In this document: positions 20,585 through 32,851 of the stretch, in pieces
How positions within the stretch are numbered: position 1 is the stretch's first letter
Layout: every line of letters begins with the position of its first letter
Origin: Costus lasius
Lineage: Eukaryota; Streptophyta; Magnoliopsida; Zingiberales; Costaceae
Assembly (NCBI GenBank): GCA_027563935.2
Contig: CM050454.1
Coordinates: 21,945,501-22,009,500, forward strand
DNA length: 64,000 nucleotides
Reading direction: 5' to 3'
Made by a program: the position numbers and the translations under genes
The notes under the pieces: generated by a model
The model's database searches: none
The model's input: the letters and a program-made list of their open reading frames with translations, nothing else
What the model was told of the DNA's origin: nothing

Positions 20585-21885
20585 CAAGTTGCAATTGGCT
20601 GGCGTGCCTATCTCATGAAGCATGCGTCATCTTGTGCAGTTTATCCCGCCCTAGTGGAACGCAAGGCCGTGGATCCCACCTCACTAAGGAACTCTAGCGA
20701 TTTCCTGATCGACTTTTGAGGGTTATCAATTCGAGCAAAATAGTGGGAACCCAATCATTTATAAAAGGCTATATTAAATGATTGTTTTGTGAAATAAACA
20801 TGTAGAGTTGATCATATTCTAGATCTGTATTCTAAAACAGCTCTTATAGGGATAAGCTAGAATAGAAAGCTATAACATCCAAAGCAGTCCCATAATGTGA
20901 AGGTAAGCCTCAGGGCTTGACTGACGCATTATAGATGATGAGGGTGCAGGAGATAAGGTGCTTGAGATTGATTGCTAGCGACCTCAAAACGAGGGGAAGA
21001 GAAGTAACCCTTCGTATTCTAGATCAGGTAATTATGTTACCAAAGTCTAGTTGTCTATTTCTGACACATGGGTATATTGTACCGCATGATGAGACCAACA
21101 CTTGCAAAAGTATCTTGGTACTCAATAGAAATAGGACAATGCTGGCGTAGAGAGACTAACATACCAGTTGGAGCATACGTTGCAACCATAGCTGCAGGAG
21201 ATCTTACTCTCTCTAGGGTCAAGACTTTGTTAGAACTTCAATATTATCATGTTCTATCTTTATGGGAAGTTCTATGAGTAACATAATTTATAAATAAAAT
21301 TAAGTGGTTCTGTACCTCTTTTTGGCACTGTTGTTTGGTCCTTGTAAAACAAGAACCTCATCCATTGCCTCCATGCAAAGGGATTCATAGATTCAATCTC
21401 CTTTTAGGAGAATGAGTCAGGTCAACCTCTTTTAAGAGTTTGATTCGCACGAGCCTTATTTGCTAAGGACAACAACAGCGATGTTCTTCACTTTTTAGTA
21501 GTGGAAGATCTAGAGACTTATTGTGCCTCATACACTTTATGTGTGTGGACAGGGCTAATAAGTAAGCCAAAGATAGGGTACTAGTCCTTCATAGACATAT
21601 CTGATAGTTATGTATGTAGTAAGGAAACCAGCTTGATAGATCCATAAATGCTTTCTAATTTATAAGAAAGCACTTGAGTCACAGTTTATGACTATCCTAA
21701 TGAGTATGAGATTTTCTCATAGCTTACTCCTTCTAGAACTCCTCTTTGAAAGTGAGTGTCTAATTAGAGGAATCGGGTCATGCTTGGCACGATTCGATAC
21801 AGGTTAAGTCATGTTACTCCTTCTTAAAGATTTTGCAAAAATGAACAATTTTTCCTAAACACTGATAGATATTCCATATATGAGA
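20585..21885 (+). other. Copia interior, unreadable (expected gag/protease/integrase)
   Basis: Position predicts gag to integrase. Short open stretches (20935-21277) include a GDLTL string that could be a protease/integrase-border relic, but I cannot support a domain call. Confidence 0.35.
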
Positions 21886-21889
21886 TATG

Positions 21890-23010
21890 TGTGTATGGGG
21901 TATCCTTTGGGGGTACTGCTTCCATGATCCCACAGGAGAGTAACTTGGTTGCTGGTTAGGGTGCTAATTTTCTTGGGAAAGTTTTTCCTCTTGAAAAAGG
22001 CTAGTGGGAGGAAGTTTGACTTGGATATAGTCCAAGGTCAGCCATTTGACACACTTGGTCAAAGATGGAATTTGAGCCAGTTATACAAGTTGTGGGTAAC
22101 CTGAGGCTCAGAACACACAGGCTGTACAGGTTGAATCGATTCGTTTGGCTTTGATTTATAGGTAACTCCTAACTCAATGTAGAAAATTTTCATCCTATGG
22201 TGCCTGAGTGTAGTGGGAGCTTGATGACATCTCTAGTCTTGTATGTTGGGGACATACATATCATCAGAGAGGACATTCCAATTCTTCACTTTGTGAAAAG
22301 ATGATAGGGAAGTGTCACATGATGAATGACTTAGTGGACATCACCTATGGGGTAGGTGTGAGAGTTTTTGGATAGGTCCAAGAAACTCCAAGTCCTAAGT
22401 TAGATAACATACACCGATAATGGTATGTTATAGACCAGATGTGCTTTGTGCCTAGAGCATAATCAATAGATACCAGGTCCAATCCAGGTGCATGGCATTG
22501 GATAAAGAGAAAGGAACATCCTTAGGTTCTGCAAAGAACTAGACGAATGGTTCTTGATTGGTAGAGATAGGAAAGGCTTGGTGTTTTGGGTTACATTTGA
22601 TAGCTTGTTCCAGTCTGACCTTGATCGTAGCATCAACTTTGTGTCTAGTAGTGAAGGAAGCTGTAAAAGGCTTCGTGATGGACTACCATCATCTTCGATT
22701 GAAGGCAGAGTATGTTATAGTTTCTAGGAAGCTATTTGGATATAAGAGTTCTTCATTGAACTTCAAGTGGTTGTCATGCGGTTATTGGTCTCTATTTGTG
22801 AGCACATTGGAGTAATAACGCATGACAGAAAACCAAGGCTTCACCTAAAGATCCAGATACATACTCTAGTGCTTTCACCTAGTCTTGGAGACAAAGATGT
22901 TGTCGTGAGATTGCAGATATATTTACATCAATACAGTTGCGATAGGCCCACTGACTGATGCTCTGGCGTAGCAGGAGCATGGCAGGTCAGCAAGAGGACA
23001 TGAGGTTGAG
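21890..23010 (+). pseudogene. Copia reverse transcriptase and RNase H relic
   Basis: Pieces in several frames, in correct copia order. A pre-RT segment (SGRKFDLDIVQGQP) is near 22010. RT shows LVLYVGDIHII (about 22235-22265), where the catalytic Y-V-D-D is read as YVGD. Then comes FLDRSKKLQVLS, a CTRPD-like motif, SNPGAWHW and ILRFCKEL. RNase H shows QSDLDRS (about 22612), KAEYVIVSRK (about 22706), a PRLHLKIQIH segment and GPLTDAL near the end (about 22950). Frameshifts and stops are frequent, so the polyprotein is dead. A purine tract and the 3' LTR follow directly. Confidence 0.75.
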
Positions 23011-23045
23011 GTGACTCCCTCAAGGTCCTAGTGCAAGGGGGAGAT

Positions 23046-25094
23046 TGTTGGTGTATATGCCCTAGGACCTATGACTGGTCCGATGTGTGTCACATTCATT
23101 TGTTATATATATCCTGGCATGGTCATTGTTGTGCATTTGTTACATCTGCGTCATATGTACATTTACATATACAATGTTCCTGGAGATAGATTTCATCTAG
23201 TCTCAAAAGATTATTCCCGGTCAAGTGTCATAGTGATAAGGGACAGCTATGATGTACTTGAGACTGGTATATGCGCTGGTTGAGCACGGGTTGCTAACAT
23301 ATACATATGGGTATATCAAGATAGATATATTGGATCGACCCGCCGTGACGATTTGACTTGGTGTCATAGGTCAAATCTCATAGTGACAAAGATTCACTCG
23401 TCCTCGAGGGCATTGATATCTCTATATGGTAAGGGATGTACTTTGAAACAACCTAACGCTCCACCGTAGCAGGGGAGTCATAACAGTTGTCATTGGATAT
23501 ATCTTGAGCCATATGAGAGATTCAATAAGCCAATAGAGGATTTACCTTTTTCTTGCGAGGAAGCTTGATATCCATGAGCCCCACATATGGATGCATGACT
23601 AAAAGTGTATGGTCATACCTAGGTGAGAACCTGATTTAGTCATGACCATAAGATTGGATTAAATAAGTGTGGCACACTTGTCCAATCAGGATATCAGCCT
23701 GGCAAAAGGATTAGAGTGCACGTGTACTTTATCGCAGTTTTAGGGGATGTCGATGATGACTCCATTCTAAGGACTTGGGTAGCAATGATGTACTACTAGG
23801 TGCCACTCATTGCTTGTGATGACTTGAGGTTATCATTGGCAACGTCTGAGGAACCTACAGGGTCCACACCTAAACACTTGAGATCTCGTATTGATCGAGT
23901 TGCCTATGATCGAGTCATTTGGTTGATTCGAGTCATTTGGGAGTCTGATGCATCTCAGATGCGTCTGATGAGATGGAGATGATGTTATAGAGTTATGTTG
24001 TATTTTGACTTATGTTGACGTCGGTTGACCCTAGGGTGACCACATTTGACCTCGATGGACTAGGTCTAGTCGATGGGTCAAATATCACTAGATTTGTCTG
24101 GTGGATTGTCAACGTAATTTAAATGCAATACATGGAACCACAACTTAAGTGAATTAAATGAATATTTATATTCATTTTATTACGACTTAAGTCATGGGGG
24201 CCATGTGCAACTTAAGTGAATATTTATATTCAAAATAATCGTAACTTATGTTGCAGGGCCTGATTTTTAAACTCTATGTATATGGGGGGTTTAGGCGCAC
24301 ATTGAGTGGTTCGACTCTTGCAAGCCCTAGCTGCCCTAGCCTTCTCTCCTTGTCGCCAACATGAAGAGGGCAGCCGCCCCTCCTCCTCCATGGTGATGGC
24401 GACAATCTCCAAGATATGTAGATCATCATCTCTCAAGGGACAAGTGGAAGAAATCTTCTCTCCTTATCGCCTACCTCTTCTTCTCTCTTTCCTTTCTGCT
24501 TCTTCTTGGAAGAAGGCACATAGGCTGCCTACAAGAGGTGTCGCCACTTTGAACTTCAAGGGTGGCACCACTTTTGTATAGACAAGATGAGAAGGAAGAA
24601 AGATAGAGAGGTTGATCTTCAAGTTGGCGTAAGTGGTAGTGGTGATGCCCACTCCTTGCGGCCAAGCCTTGATCTTCTTCTCCATGGTGCAATCTTCATA
24701 AGATTGTCACAAGTTGAGATGAAGAAAACTCCCCCTCTTGGCACATCATATGGATGGCACAACCAAGAGGATCCTCCGTAGGCACATCTTAGAGATGGCG
24801 CAACAAGAGAGGACAGTAGCATAGGCGACAGGATCTTCCTACCGAAGGCTAGCACCAAGCATGGATGTAAGAAGATCTCAGGGAGTCTGTGTGTGTGCAC
24901 GATTGTAGAGGGCGGACCACTTGTGCTCCTCTGCTTCGTCATCGACAGCCCCTAGAATTTTTGCGAATAAAGGTATACTACTCTGACACATCTGGTGGGT
25001 CACTCGTAAGGGATCCTGGCGCTTAGGGATATCTTGTTCGGGCCATCACTTTCACTTTTATTATATTTTAAAATTAGCTTGTGGATTCCCAACA
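23046..25094 (+). repeat. 3' LTR of copia element
   Basis: 2049 bp, starts TGTTGG after the purine tract AAGGGGGAGAT and ends CCCAACA before the TSD AAAAC. It is collinear with 15251-17304. Confidence 0.9.
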
Positions 25095-25099
25095 AAAAC

Positions 25100-25690
25100 A
25101 TGGCAAAGAAGATACAAATTTTCAAATGAGAATTAAGCTAAGAAAATAATAAATTACAAAAACTAAACACTCATTTGGACCCTTTGAGAATACAAAGGAT
25201 CAACTTCTCATTCTTCACCAGTTTTTTTTTTAAAAAAAAAACTTCTCATTCTTCACCAGTTTTAGTGATTGGCGTCAGGTATGTGAAGGAACATTGATGT
25301 CAAGTATGTGAAGGTTGGCAATTACACACATGACCAAACAAGATATGTAGAATCACAAATATTAAAATTACAATAAAGAATAGAGGGAAGAACAACTCTT
25401 CAAATTATTATACTATCACTAATAACTCGACAAGAGAGAGAAATTGGAGGGAACGCTAGCATCAAATGTGAAGGGTACTTAACGGAGTAAGGGAAGACAA
25501 CCTCAGATGGCTTAGAGAATATCATGGTTGTGACCCGGATCACGGCCAAGCCATGATGACTCCGGAAGAAGATTACGGTTGTGATCATCGTCACGGCCTA
25601 ACACAAACGGAGAATGGGTTAGAGGTCCTTAATTCTAACTCTAGGCATGAGGTGACAATGCGACGCTAAAACCCATGAGAGGGTCTATAG
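25100..25690. other. Unassigned fragment with orphan palindromes and a T10A10 duplication
   Basis: A 23-bp sequence (ACTTCTCATTCTTCACCAG plus T-run) occurs twice around a T10-A10 stretch (25202-25263). At 25528-25602 lie two palindromic units (TCATGGTTGTGACCCGGATCAC...CCATGAT and TTACGGTTGTGATCATCGTCAC) in the style of the Athila LTR arrays. It may be a piece of an Athila LTR, or a divergent 5' part of the chromovirus LTR that follows. Confidence 0.35.
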
Positions 25691-26690
25691 ATTGTGGAAA
25701 AGTAGGCAAGTAGAGCCCTATGTGCTTACAAACACATCATTGCAGCATCCCACACATGCGTGGGTGAGTTCAAGTTTAATTTAGCATGCCGATTATAAGT
25801 AATAAGTCAAGGGGGAGGTTAGGCCTCCAAGTTCCCTTGCTAACACAATGAGGGCTATCTAAGCAGGGGATGGAAATGTAATTCAGCTAAGGGTTGTGGT
25901 TGCCTCTGGTGCTTCCTTGTTAAGTCCATGATTCTCATTTCCTACCCACAAAATTTACTGTAGAAGTAACCCTAGACAAGGAGGAAAGAAACAACAAAGT
26001 AGGGGAACACTTATCATATTCTAAAGGAAATAGGTGAAGGGGTGCTGCAATCCATCATTGTCTAGGTGTTGCTAACGTTCTGATCTTCTCTACGGTGGAT
26101 CTATACTAGGCATAAAGGAGAGTGGAAGAAGGGAGTAGCTAACACCCAACCAGCTTCTTCCACTCATTGAAGAAGAGGAGACCGCACTCATGTTGATCAT
26201 GGGTTGAAAATAGGGGAAGCAGTTATGGAATAGGGGATCCGATGGTTGGAAGTTTGTTGGTCGGTGCCGGCTAGTGTTTCGTCTGGCAGCATGGATGAAG
26301 AGGAGCATATCATCACTGACAATTAGAGGGATCTCGAGAAGACAGCGACAACCAGAGCACCTGGGTGGCGCCTCCACCAACAATCATCATGAAGGTGGGC
26401 GGTTAACAGGAGAGGCGAGTTTCTACGACTCCCTACCTATTTTGATCTGGGCTTGGATCCAGATTCTTGACTTCTTAGAATGAGGAAGAGGTAAGAGATG
26501 GGGCAAGGAGGCTTAGAGATGGTGGAGAAACACTTCCGCGAGGTTGGAGATGGGTTATTGGTTAGCACATGTAGAGGATCGCAAAAATAGGGGAGGTGAC
26601 GAGGCTTGCTGGTGACACAAGCGCCTGAGAGGGGAGTCGGGAAAAATGGCGATGCAAGAACTGGAGGTTGAGGAAGACAACAAATTTCAT
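25690..26690 (-). repeat. 3' LTR of chromovirus (minus), matched part
   Basis: Collinear with 51246-52206 over nearly 1 kb, for example CATCCCACACATGCGTGGGTGAGTTC in both (25748-25774; 51281-51307). The remaining, 5'-LTR-matching piece (40349-40635) has no clear counterpart to the left, so this LTR is either truncated or diverged there. Confidence 0.7.
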
Positions 26691-27475
26691 TTCCAAGCTG
26701 AATGCAACTACATGGATTAGTACATCTTATAGGCAAACTTCAAGGAGCTTCTAGCTGTTAGCCCCATTGTTCAAGGGAGGTCCTCCAATGAATCTTTCTC
26801 CTCTCTGTAGGCTACCTTTAGCTTTCTTTGCTTCTTAATCTTCAATCCCTACATTTGTTTGATGGCTGAGCTGGAGCTGATCTTTCATCCTTTGGGCTGA
26901 ATGCTTGGACAAGGGAGAAAACACCTTGTCCCCTTTCCCTTTAATTCTTGCACATGTACTCTTAGTCTTCTTTCACGTGACTAATTTCTTTCATTGAGCA
27001 TCTTGAATCTTCTTTTGTTGGGGACCTTAGCGTTGATCATCCTGATTGCCTCTATAGTCCTTTTAGATTACCTATAAGATATGAATGCAAGCATGCTCTA
27101 GTCCTACCATGAATGCATAGGCATTTGGGTAGATCCATGGTTACAATGCAAGTTTTCCTACCAAATTAAATTCTATGATGACATGCAATGCAAAAAAAAA
27201 AAAAAAAACAAGTAGAGATGACAAACTCTAGGAAGGGAAGCCATATCGGGAAGGCTTCTTTCAAGTCCGAATGGATCTTCGTAGTATGAGTCTTGGGTCT
27301 CCATCAACTCTCCCAAGGTGGGTAAAATTCTCCTCTAAAGAATTGTCTTTGTATACTCGAAGCAGGGGTGGTCTTCAAGAGCTCTACTTCGGGGAGCCAA
27401 ACTTCCTTACCAGTGACGTATTTGACAAGGTAGAAAATCCACATCTCGTTAGGGGTGAGTTGCGTCTGGTCCTCA
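26691..27475 (-). other. Chromovirus 3' tail
   Basis: No gene. A run of 18 A (27190-27207) lies here. The segment 27241-27307 has a similar copy in the opposite orientation at 52340-52408. Confidence 0.5.
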
Positions 27476-27479
27476 AGAA

Positions 27480-27725
27480 TAACCTCAATCTATGACTCTC
27501 CAATATCATCATGTGTGGTGATGGAGATGGGCTCATGTTAAGAAGTGTGATCCTCCACGTTGATAGTGGTGGAGATCCCTAAGTTTGGTGGCAAGTCCAA
27601 TATATAGGCGTTGTTATTGACTTTGCCAATGATAATGAATGGCCAATTCATTTAGTGTCCAGCTTTTGCACAAGTCCTTGCTCCCTCTCCTTGCGAGCCC
27701 TTAGGATAACACAATCACCTACAAA
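27480..27725 (-). pseudogene. Chromovirus integrase C-terminal region
   Basis: The minus strand reads the conserved distal integrase segment IIGKVNNNAYILDLPPNLGIS then a TINVEDH motif, typical of Ty3/gypsy integrase C-termini. A stop (TAA) follows within a few codons. Chromoviruses often carry a chromodomain further on; I could not see one here. Confidence 0.65.
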
Positions 27726-27905
27726 GAATAACCTTTCTCAGCGACATTTATTAGCATCATCATGATAAGCATTTACAAAATCAGATATCTTAGAAAACAA
27801 TTCATGATGTAGCTGAGAAATGTGAATAGCAAAACCACGAGCAGGCAAAGAGGTCCTAAACTGTTCGGCAATGGGAATAAATTAATAGGCTTGTTAGTTG
27901 GAACA

Positions 27906-28311
27906 CTAGACTTGCTTGGAATGGAGATAACCAATGGTCCTGTTGACTATACTATTGTAGGAAAACTCAGCAATGGGCAGGAGCTTATCCCAATTACCTG
28001 GGTGCTCCGCTACAAGACTCCTAAGAATGCTCCCAAGTGACCAGTTGACCACTTCAGTCTGACCATCCATCTGGGGATGATAGGCAGTGGAGAACTTGAG
28101 TTTGGTAGTTAATAGGGTCCACAAGGTTTTCCATAAATGGTTGACAAATTTGGTATCTAACAACCTCCCTAAAGAACAATCTTTCTATATGTAAAGTATC
28201 AGATATCTTGGAACAAGGAATAAAATTGGTCATCTTAGTAAATTTGTCTGCCACTACAAAGATGAAGTCATGCCTAGCAGAGGTCCGTGGTAGTCCTAAC
28301 ACAAAGTCCAT
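27906..28311 (-). pseudogene. Chromovirus integrase core, frameshifted
   Basis: Two overlapping minus-strand frames. The first (28311-28054) starts MDFVLGLP and contains [12 protein letters not shown] with the first catalytic Asp region. The second (28163-27906) gives [13 protein letters not shown] (second Asp region), [16 protein letters not shown] (catalytic Glu) and LPIAEFSYNSIVNRT. These are the D,D,E integrase blocks of Ty3/gypsy elements. A frameshift separates the blocks, and the zinc-finger N-terminus is absent. Confidence 0.8.
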
Positions 28312-28329
28312 ACTAAGATCTTACCAAGG

Positions 28330-28945
28330 GGCCTATGGTATAAGCAAAGGTGTGTAAAGACTTGGACTATGCTTATATGTCTTGGTGGTCTAACTTTAGT
28401 AATGGTCTTGGGTTTAGGCCAATCTATAATGGCTTGGATTTTGATTGGGTCAACTTGAAGGCCTTGTTCAGAAACTATGAACCCCAGAAAGACCATGCTA
28501 TGAGAGAGAAAAGAACACTTCTTCATATTAACATACAACTTCGTGTCCTTAAGAAGATCTAAGGTTTTCTAAGGTGTTCTAAGTGCTCTTCCTTGTTTTG
28601 CTATAAATCAGGATGTCATCAAAATAGACTACTAAGAACCTACCTATGTAGGGTTTTAAGACCTGGGTCATGAGTCTCATAAAAGTTGAGGGGAAATTAG
28701 TCAAGCCAAAAGGCATTACTACCAACTCATATAGACCGCCTTGGTCTTGAAAGCAATCTTCCATTCATCACCTTCCCTGATCCTCACTTGGTGGTATCCA
28801 CTCCTCAAATCTAGTATACTAAACCACTTAGATCCAACCAACATATCTAACATGTCATCAAGTCTAGAGATAGGGAACCTATATTGAATAGTAATCTTGT
28901 TAATTGCCCTATAGTCAAATGCACATTCGCTAGCTTCCATCCTTT
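28330..28945 (-). pseudogene. Chromovirus reverse transcriptase, frameshifted
   Basis: Reads [25 protein letters not shown] and [21 protein letters not shown], then in another frame [22 protein letters not shown] and the catalytic [12 protein letters not shown] (YFDD at 28615-28626, intact), then YVNMKKCSFL and VFLGFIVSEQGLQVDP. After PKPKTITKVR the RT thumb/RNase H is missing and sequence jumps to the integrase. Known: this enzyme copies the element RNA into DNA. Two frameshifts and the deletion make it inactive. Confidence 0.85.
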
Positions 28946-29333
28946 TTAGGGGTTAGGAGGGCAAGAATGGCACAATGGCTAAGGCTTTCTCTAATGAATC
29001 CCTTATCTAGGAGGTCATCTACCTACCTCTTAAGCTCCTCATGTTCAGTAGGATTCATCGTATAGTATGGCAAGTTAGGTAAGGTTGAACCAAGGATGAG
29101 GTCTATAGCATGTTGGATGTCTCTCAAGGGTGGGAGACCTATGGGTAGTTCTTCAAGAGTAAGCTCACTATAGTCTATCAGAAGGGATTCTACCTCAGGT
29201 GGGGTTTGGGTCTCAGATTCAAGGTTGGTCTCCTTAACAATTAGAGTATACATCTGCTAAGTCTCTTGGTATTTTTTGGTGAAGGCTTGGGGTCTAATTA
29301 GCTGGATGGTTGGTTTAGGAGACTTAGACTCTT
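28946..29333 (-). pseudogene. Chromovirus protease-RT linker region
   Basis: The minus frame 29253-29023 gives an acidic linker (PPEVESLLIDYSEL) and then PIGLPPLRDIQHAID and LPNLPYYTMNPTEHEELKR, the conserved approach to RT in plant gypsy elements. Stops flank it. Confidence 0.65.
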
Positions 29334-29816
29334 CTATTTTTCCATACTAGTGGAGGCTCTAAGCTCTTTAGGCATGGAGAGTTTGAGTTTGACCTTATGC
29401 CCATCATAGCTAAAGACACAAGTGTTAGCCCGACCGTAGTGGATAACATCCATGTCGTATAGCCAAGGCCGGCCAAGGAGGACTTGGGCAAAATTCATAG
29501 TAATGACGTTGCACCAAACCTTCCCTTGGTAGATGGCAAAATGCAAAGGCACTTGGCATCTATGAGCTATAGGCACACTAGATTGGTTAACCCAAGAAAT
29601 GCTATATGGGGTGCGGTGAGGCTCAAGCTTAAGGTTGAACTTGGTCACAGCTGTATGAGATAACATTGAGACTGTAACCTCCATCTATCACCAATTTGCT
29701 AATTTGACCATTGCACATGGTATAGGTATGGAAGATACTAGTCCTACGCTAATCCTCACTAGAAAGCTTAATGAGAGTGCATCTAACCACTCCTAAGGTA
29801 CATTGAGCTTGGACAC
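29334..29816 (-). pseudogene. Chromovirus protease region, 3' side of the E3 insertion
   Basis: The minus strand from 29816 reads a short gag/protease linker, then LVIDGGYSLNVIS (D-G-G in place of the usual D-S/T-G), then in the 29684-29334 frame a retropepsin-like stretch ending VLLGRPWLYDMDVIHYGRANT. Two stops and one frameshift are present. Codon phase at 29816 continues from the gag frame ending at 39059 once E3 and one target-site copy are removed, which supports E3 having landed in this frame. Confidence 0.75.
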
Positions 29817-31321
29817 TGACACGTCCCATAAGTGGATAGTTATGTCGAAGTAATATAAAAGATGTCGAATCCCACAGGGAACAAAGTTAAGTACCAGAAA
29901 ATCTCAGTCTCAATAGCTAAGCAATTTGAAATGGGGTTTTGAGAGCAATAAGCGAAAACAAGAAATCAAATGCAACGACGAGGAGGTTATCTATATGAGG
30001 GAGATCGAGACTTCGGTGTCCACCACACTGACGTATCTAACATGCGGAGAAAAGGATCTATTACAAGAGTTCATAATTTTACATAAGGAATCTCCCCTAA
30101 GTTACAGGATGCCCCTTCTCGCTGGTACACCCTAGTGCTTATCCAGAACGATCTCCTACTCTCGCTGTGGATCTTTCCAGATAAACCCTATGAGTTCTAT
30201 AGAAAATAATATTACACTCGAATGAAAACCAAGCACTCTCATGTCATGGATTCACAAGCTTTACCCAGGGGTTCCACCGCCACGACTCTCCTCTCGGTAT
30301 GGATCGCGTTGGCTAAAACATGATATTACGTGGCTAAAGCAACATCACGGAATAAACACAACAAGGTAAAATATACTCATATGAACATCCAAATAACAGA
30401 ATTAAATTAAAATAGCATAGAAGAAATCGTCAGCGGGCTTCAACCAAGTCCCGAAAAGGGTTTTATGCTATAGAATTCATGAAAACTCACAAGAATCTCT
30501 CTAAAATGTTAGGCAAATGGTTACAAAGCATTTTAGAGAGGAAGAAGAGGATAAACCGAACAAAATCCTCCAGAATCGCAAAGATCTAACGCTCCAATCC
30601 CTCAAAATCGCCCCGTAAAGGAGTGTTCGCCAGTTCCGTCCGTCGTAGCCTCTTCGAGCACTGATTTCTCCTCTATTAGGTCATGAAAATTGGGGATTTT
30701 ATACTCTATGTGTTCTCCTTCAAATAAGCTTTCCAAAAAGTCCTTACTTGCTAGATTTGGACTTGAATCGGGCCCAAAATCATCAAAATCCAAATGGTTG
30801 TCGGGCTGCCTAGTAAGAATCACGGGTGAACCCCGTGGGGTTCACCTGGTCGTGAAGTACTCTGCACAGTTCAGTCGAGAGAGAAGCACAGGTGAACCCC
30901 GCTGGGTTCACCTGCCTATGATGTGCTCTGGATGCTTTTGAGTGTTGCGCAACAGAGAGAATCATGGGTGAACCTCGTGGGGTTCACCTGCCCGTGAAGG
31001 TCACTGTGAACATCCTGTAGCCTGGCGAAAATGCTGGTGAACCCCATGGGGTTCACCTGGTCGTATTTTTCAGGCCAACTCTGATTGAGCCCAAATTTGA
31101 CGGGCAGCTTTGTTTTCATATAAGAAATCATCCCATGGCCTTAGAATCTTCAAAAGAGGTCGAAACTGGGTGATTTTGCCTGAAATTCCACAAAAGCAAG
31201 AAAAAGTGAAGATTCCAAGACTTTCAAGCAAATAAGTCTTAAAAAAGTGTGAAACTATCAAAATAAGCCTAGATTTATCATGAAATACAAAGGAAAATTA
31301 CTACTAAAATGCAAGGCATCA
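29817..31321 (-). repeat. 3' LTR of E3
   Basis: 1505 bp, minus-strand TGATGCCTTGCATTTT to GGGACGTGTCA. Four GGTGAACCCC-type palindromes lie at 30825-31056. The 5' LTR without its insertion and one TSD copy is about 1508 bp. Confidence 0.9.
30820..31060 (-). repeat. LTR palindrome array of E3, 3' copy
   Basis: Four units at 30825, 30892, 30966 and 31034, spacing 66-74 bp. The first is perfect: arms GGTGAACCCC and GGGGTTCACC around GT. Each is followed by a C-rich CACCTG(C/G) and a CCGTGA/CGTATT string. Confidence 0.85.
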
Positions 31322-32780
31322 AAATACTCCAGACTTAAATCTTTGCTTGTCCTCAAGCAATTAAATAAGATGAAACACAAGAGGTGGGTATAAGAGAAAT
31401 CTTTTGTGTTGAGGTATACATCTAAGTTAGAAAAACATTTGATAGCAATCCAAGATCTAATTAGGAGAAATCAAGTAAATGGTTGTTTCAAGTGTTCAAC
31501 AGCTCGATCTCATAATAACTAGATGCCAAACAACCTAGTAAGCAGCAAACATAGGATTAAATCAAGCCTACACACAACACTCATGCAATTCCAGTCCTTC
31601 TAGTCAAATCGTTGGGGTTAACTCTAATGTTTCGTTTAGGGTATGATACATTGATTATTGCATTAGACTTCAACTCATAACCATAGGTACCACTGCCAAT
31701 TTTTTGCAGTGCCAAGTAGAGGAGTCTCTTTATAGATTTCACTTCACAACTCCTTGATTTCAACTCATAACCTTCAGCACCATTGCCAATTTTTCGCAAT
31801 GCCAAGTAGAGGAATCTAAGGGTGAGTTTTTTTTTAATGCTATGCTCAACAGTTGATAATATATCCTTTTAACAAAGGCAGTGTCCCCCTAACAATATAA
31901 AGGAAATCAAAGAATAACTAAGTGAATACATCTCAATACGATTCTCATGTAAGTTGCAAGCTTGAGTTGATTAAACAGTCATGTCAATGTTTGACCCACT
32001 AATGAACAACCTAAAGTCAATCCAAATTACAAAATTTCAAAATCATAGAGCATATGGATATGATCAAAAAGTATCCCTAACAAGGAGGTATTATCAACAA
32101 TCTTGGATTATTCTTAACCAATCATGCATTCAACTAAAAAAATTTTGCAATAGCTATCATAGGACAAGACTCATGATAGACAAGTAAACTCACGAATAAT
32201 AAGCATCATAACATTTTAACATTCACACGACATGTATGAGAATCACAATCATCATAGCAAAGTACCAACATAAACAATAAAGTAGATCCCAAAGTGTCAT
32301 GCAGAACTATCACATAGTGGAGCCTGAAGATGTGGACCAGGCCCACGAATAAAATGGCATATAAGATACAATGCCACAATATCCATCCGTCACCGAATAA
32401 AAGTCATGTCATAGTCATAAGTCAAACAGCCACATGAAGACAGAAAGAAGAAACCGGAGTAGAGATAGCTCACCCACTCTAAAAGTTTGCATAGTCCTCT
32501 ATGCAAAGTCCGGATACGTGAGAGGAGAAGGTGGAGGGCCGGGAGAACATAAATGGCATGCTATCACAGGAAAACACCATAATCACGGCCTAGCCGTGAT
32601 TCACACTTTGCTGCAAACAAATGCTTGGCTTTGATTCCCTATTCTCCAGAAGGTATGCCTACAATATAGAATGAATCTCAATCAGCAAAAACCTCCATGA
32701 AAACAAAATAAAACACATCAAAATCCACCTATAAGAGTTTTCAACAAAAAACAAAAAATCAACACATAACAAAAATAAAC
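31322..32780 (-). other. E3 3' UTR, with two hairpin units and a lone palindrome
   Basis: Contains the minus-strand GAGGACAAGCAAAG motif (31345-31358) and two hairpin units (31680-31722, 31768-31812). In the first, GCAGTGCC pairs with GGTACCACTGC. One palindrome, AATCACGG-CCTAG-CCGTGATT (32582-32602), lies where E1 and E4 have spacer arrays. No env-like gene remains. Confidence 0.6.
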
Positions 32781-32792
32781 AAGCAAAAACTT

Positions 32793-32812
32793 GGGCTGCC
32801 TCCCAAGGAGCG
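32793..32812 (-). other. Conserved post-pol hairpin of E3
   Basis: The minus strand reads CTTGGGAGGCAGCCCAAG, the E3 version of the hairpin at 1394-1411 and 45479-45496. The arms are unchanged; one loop base differs. Confidence 0.6.
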
Positions 32813-32851
32813 CTAGGTTTAGGTCTATAGCTCGACCATAAACAGTGTTTA

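Larger units (their letters stand above)
15251..25094 (+). mobile_element. Ty1/copia LTR retrotransposon, complete outline, decayed
   Basis: 9844 bp bounded by 5-bp target duplications AAAAC (15246-15250 and 25095-25099). LTRs of about 2.05 kb start TATTGG/TGTTGG and end TTAACA/CCAACA. The PBS (17306-17317) matches initiator tRNA-Met (TGGTATtAGAG). A purine tract AGGGGGAGAT directly precedes the 3' LTR. Copia RT and RNase H relics lie at 21890-23010. The interior also holds a solo Athila-like LTR (18959-20579). The long LTRs, copia-order pol relics and tRNA-Met PBS support the class. Confidence 0.88.
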
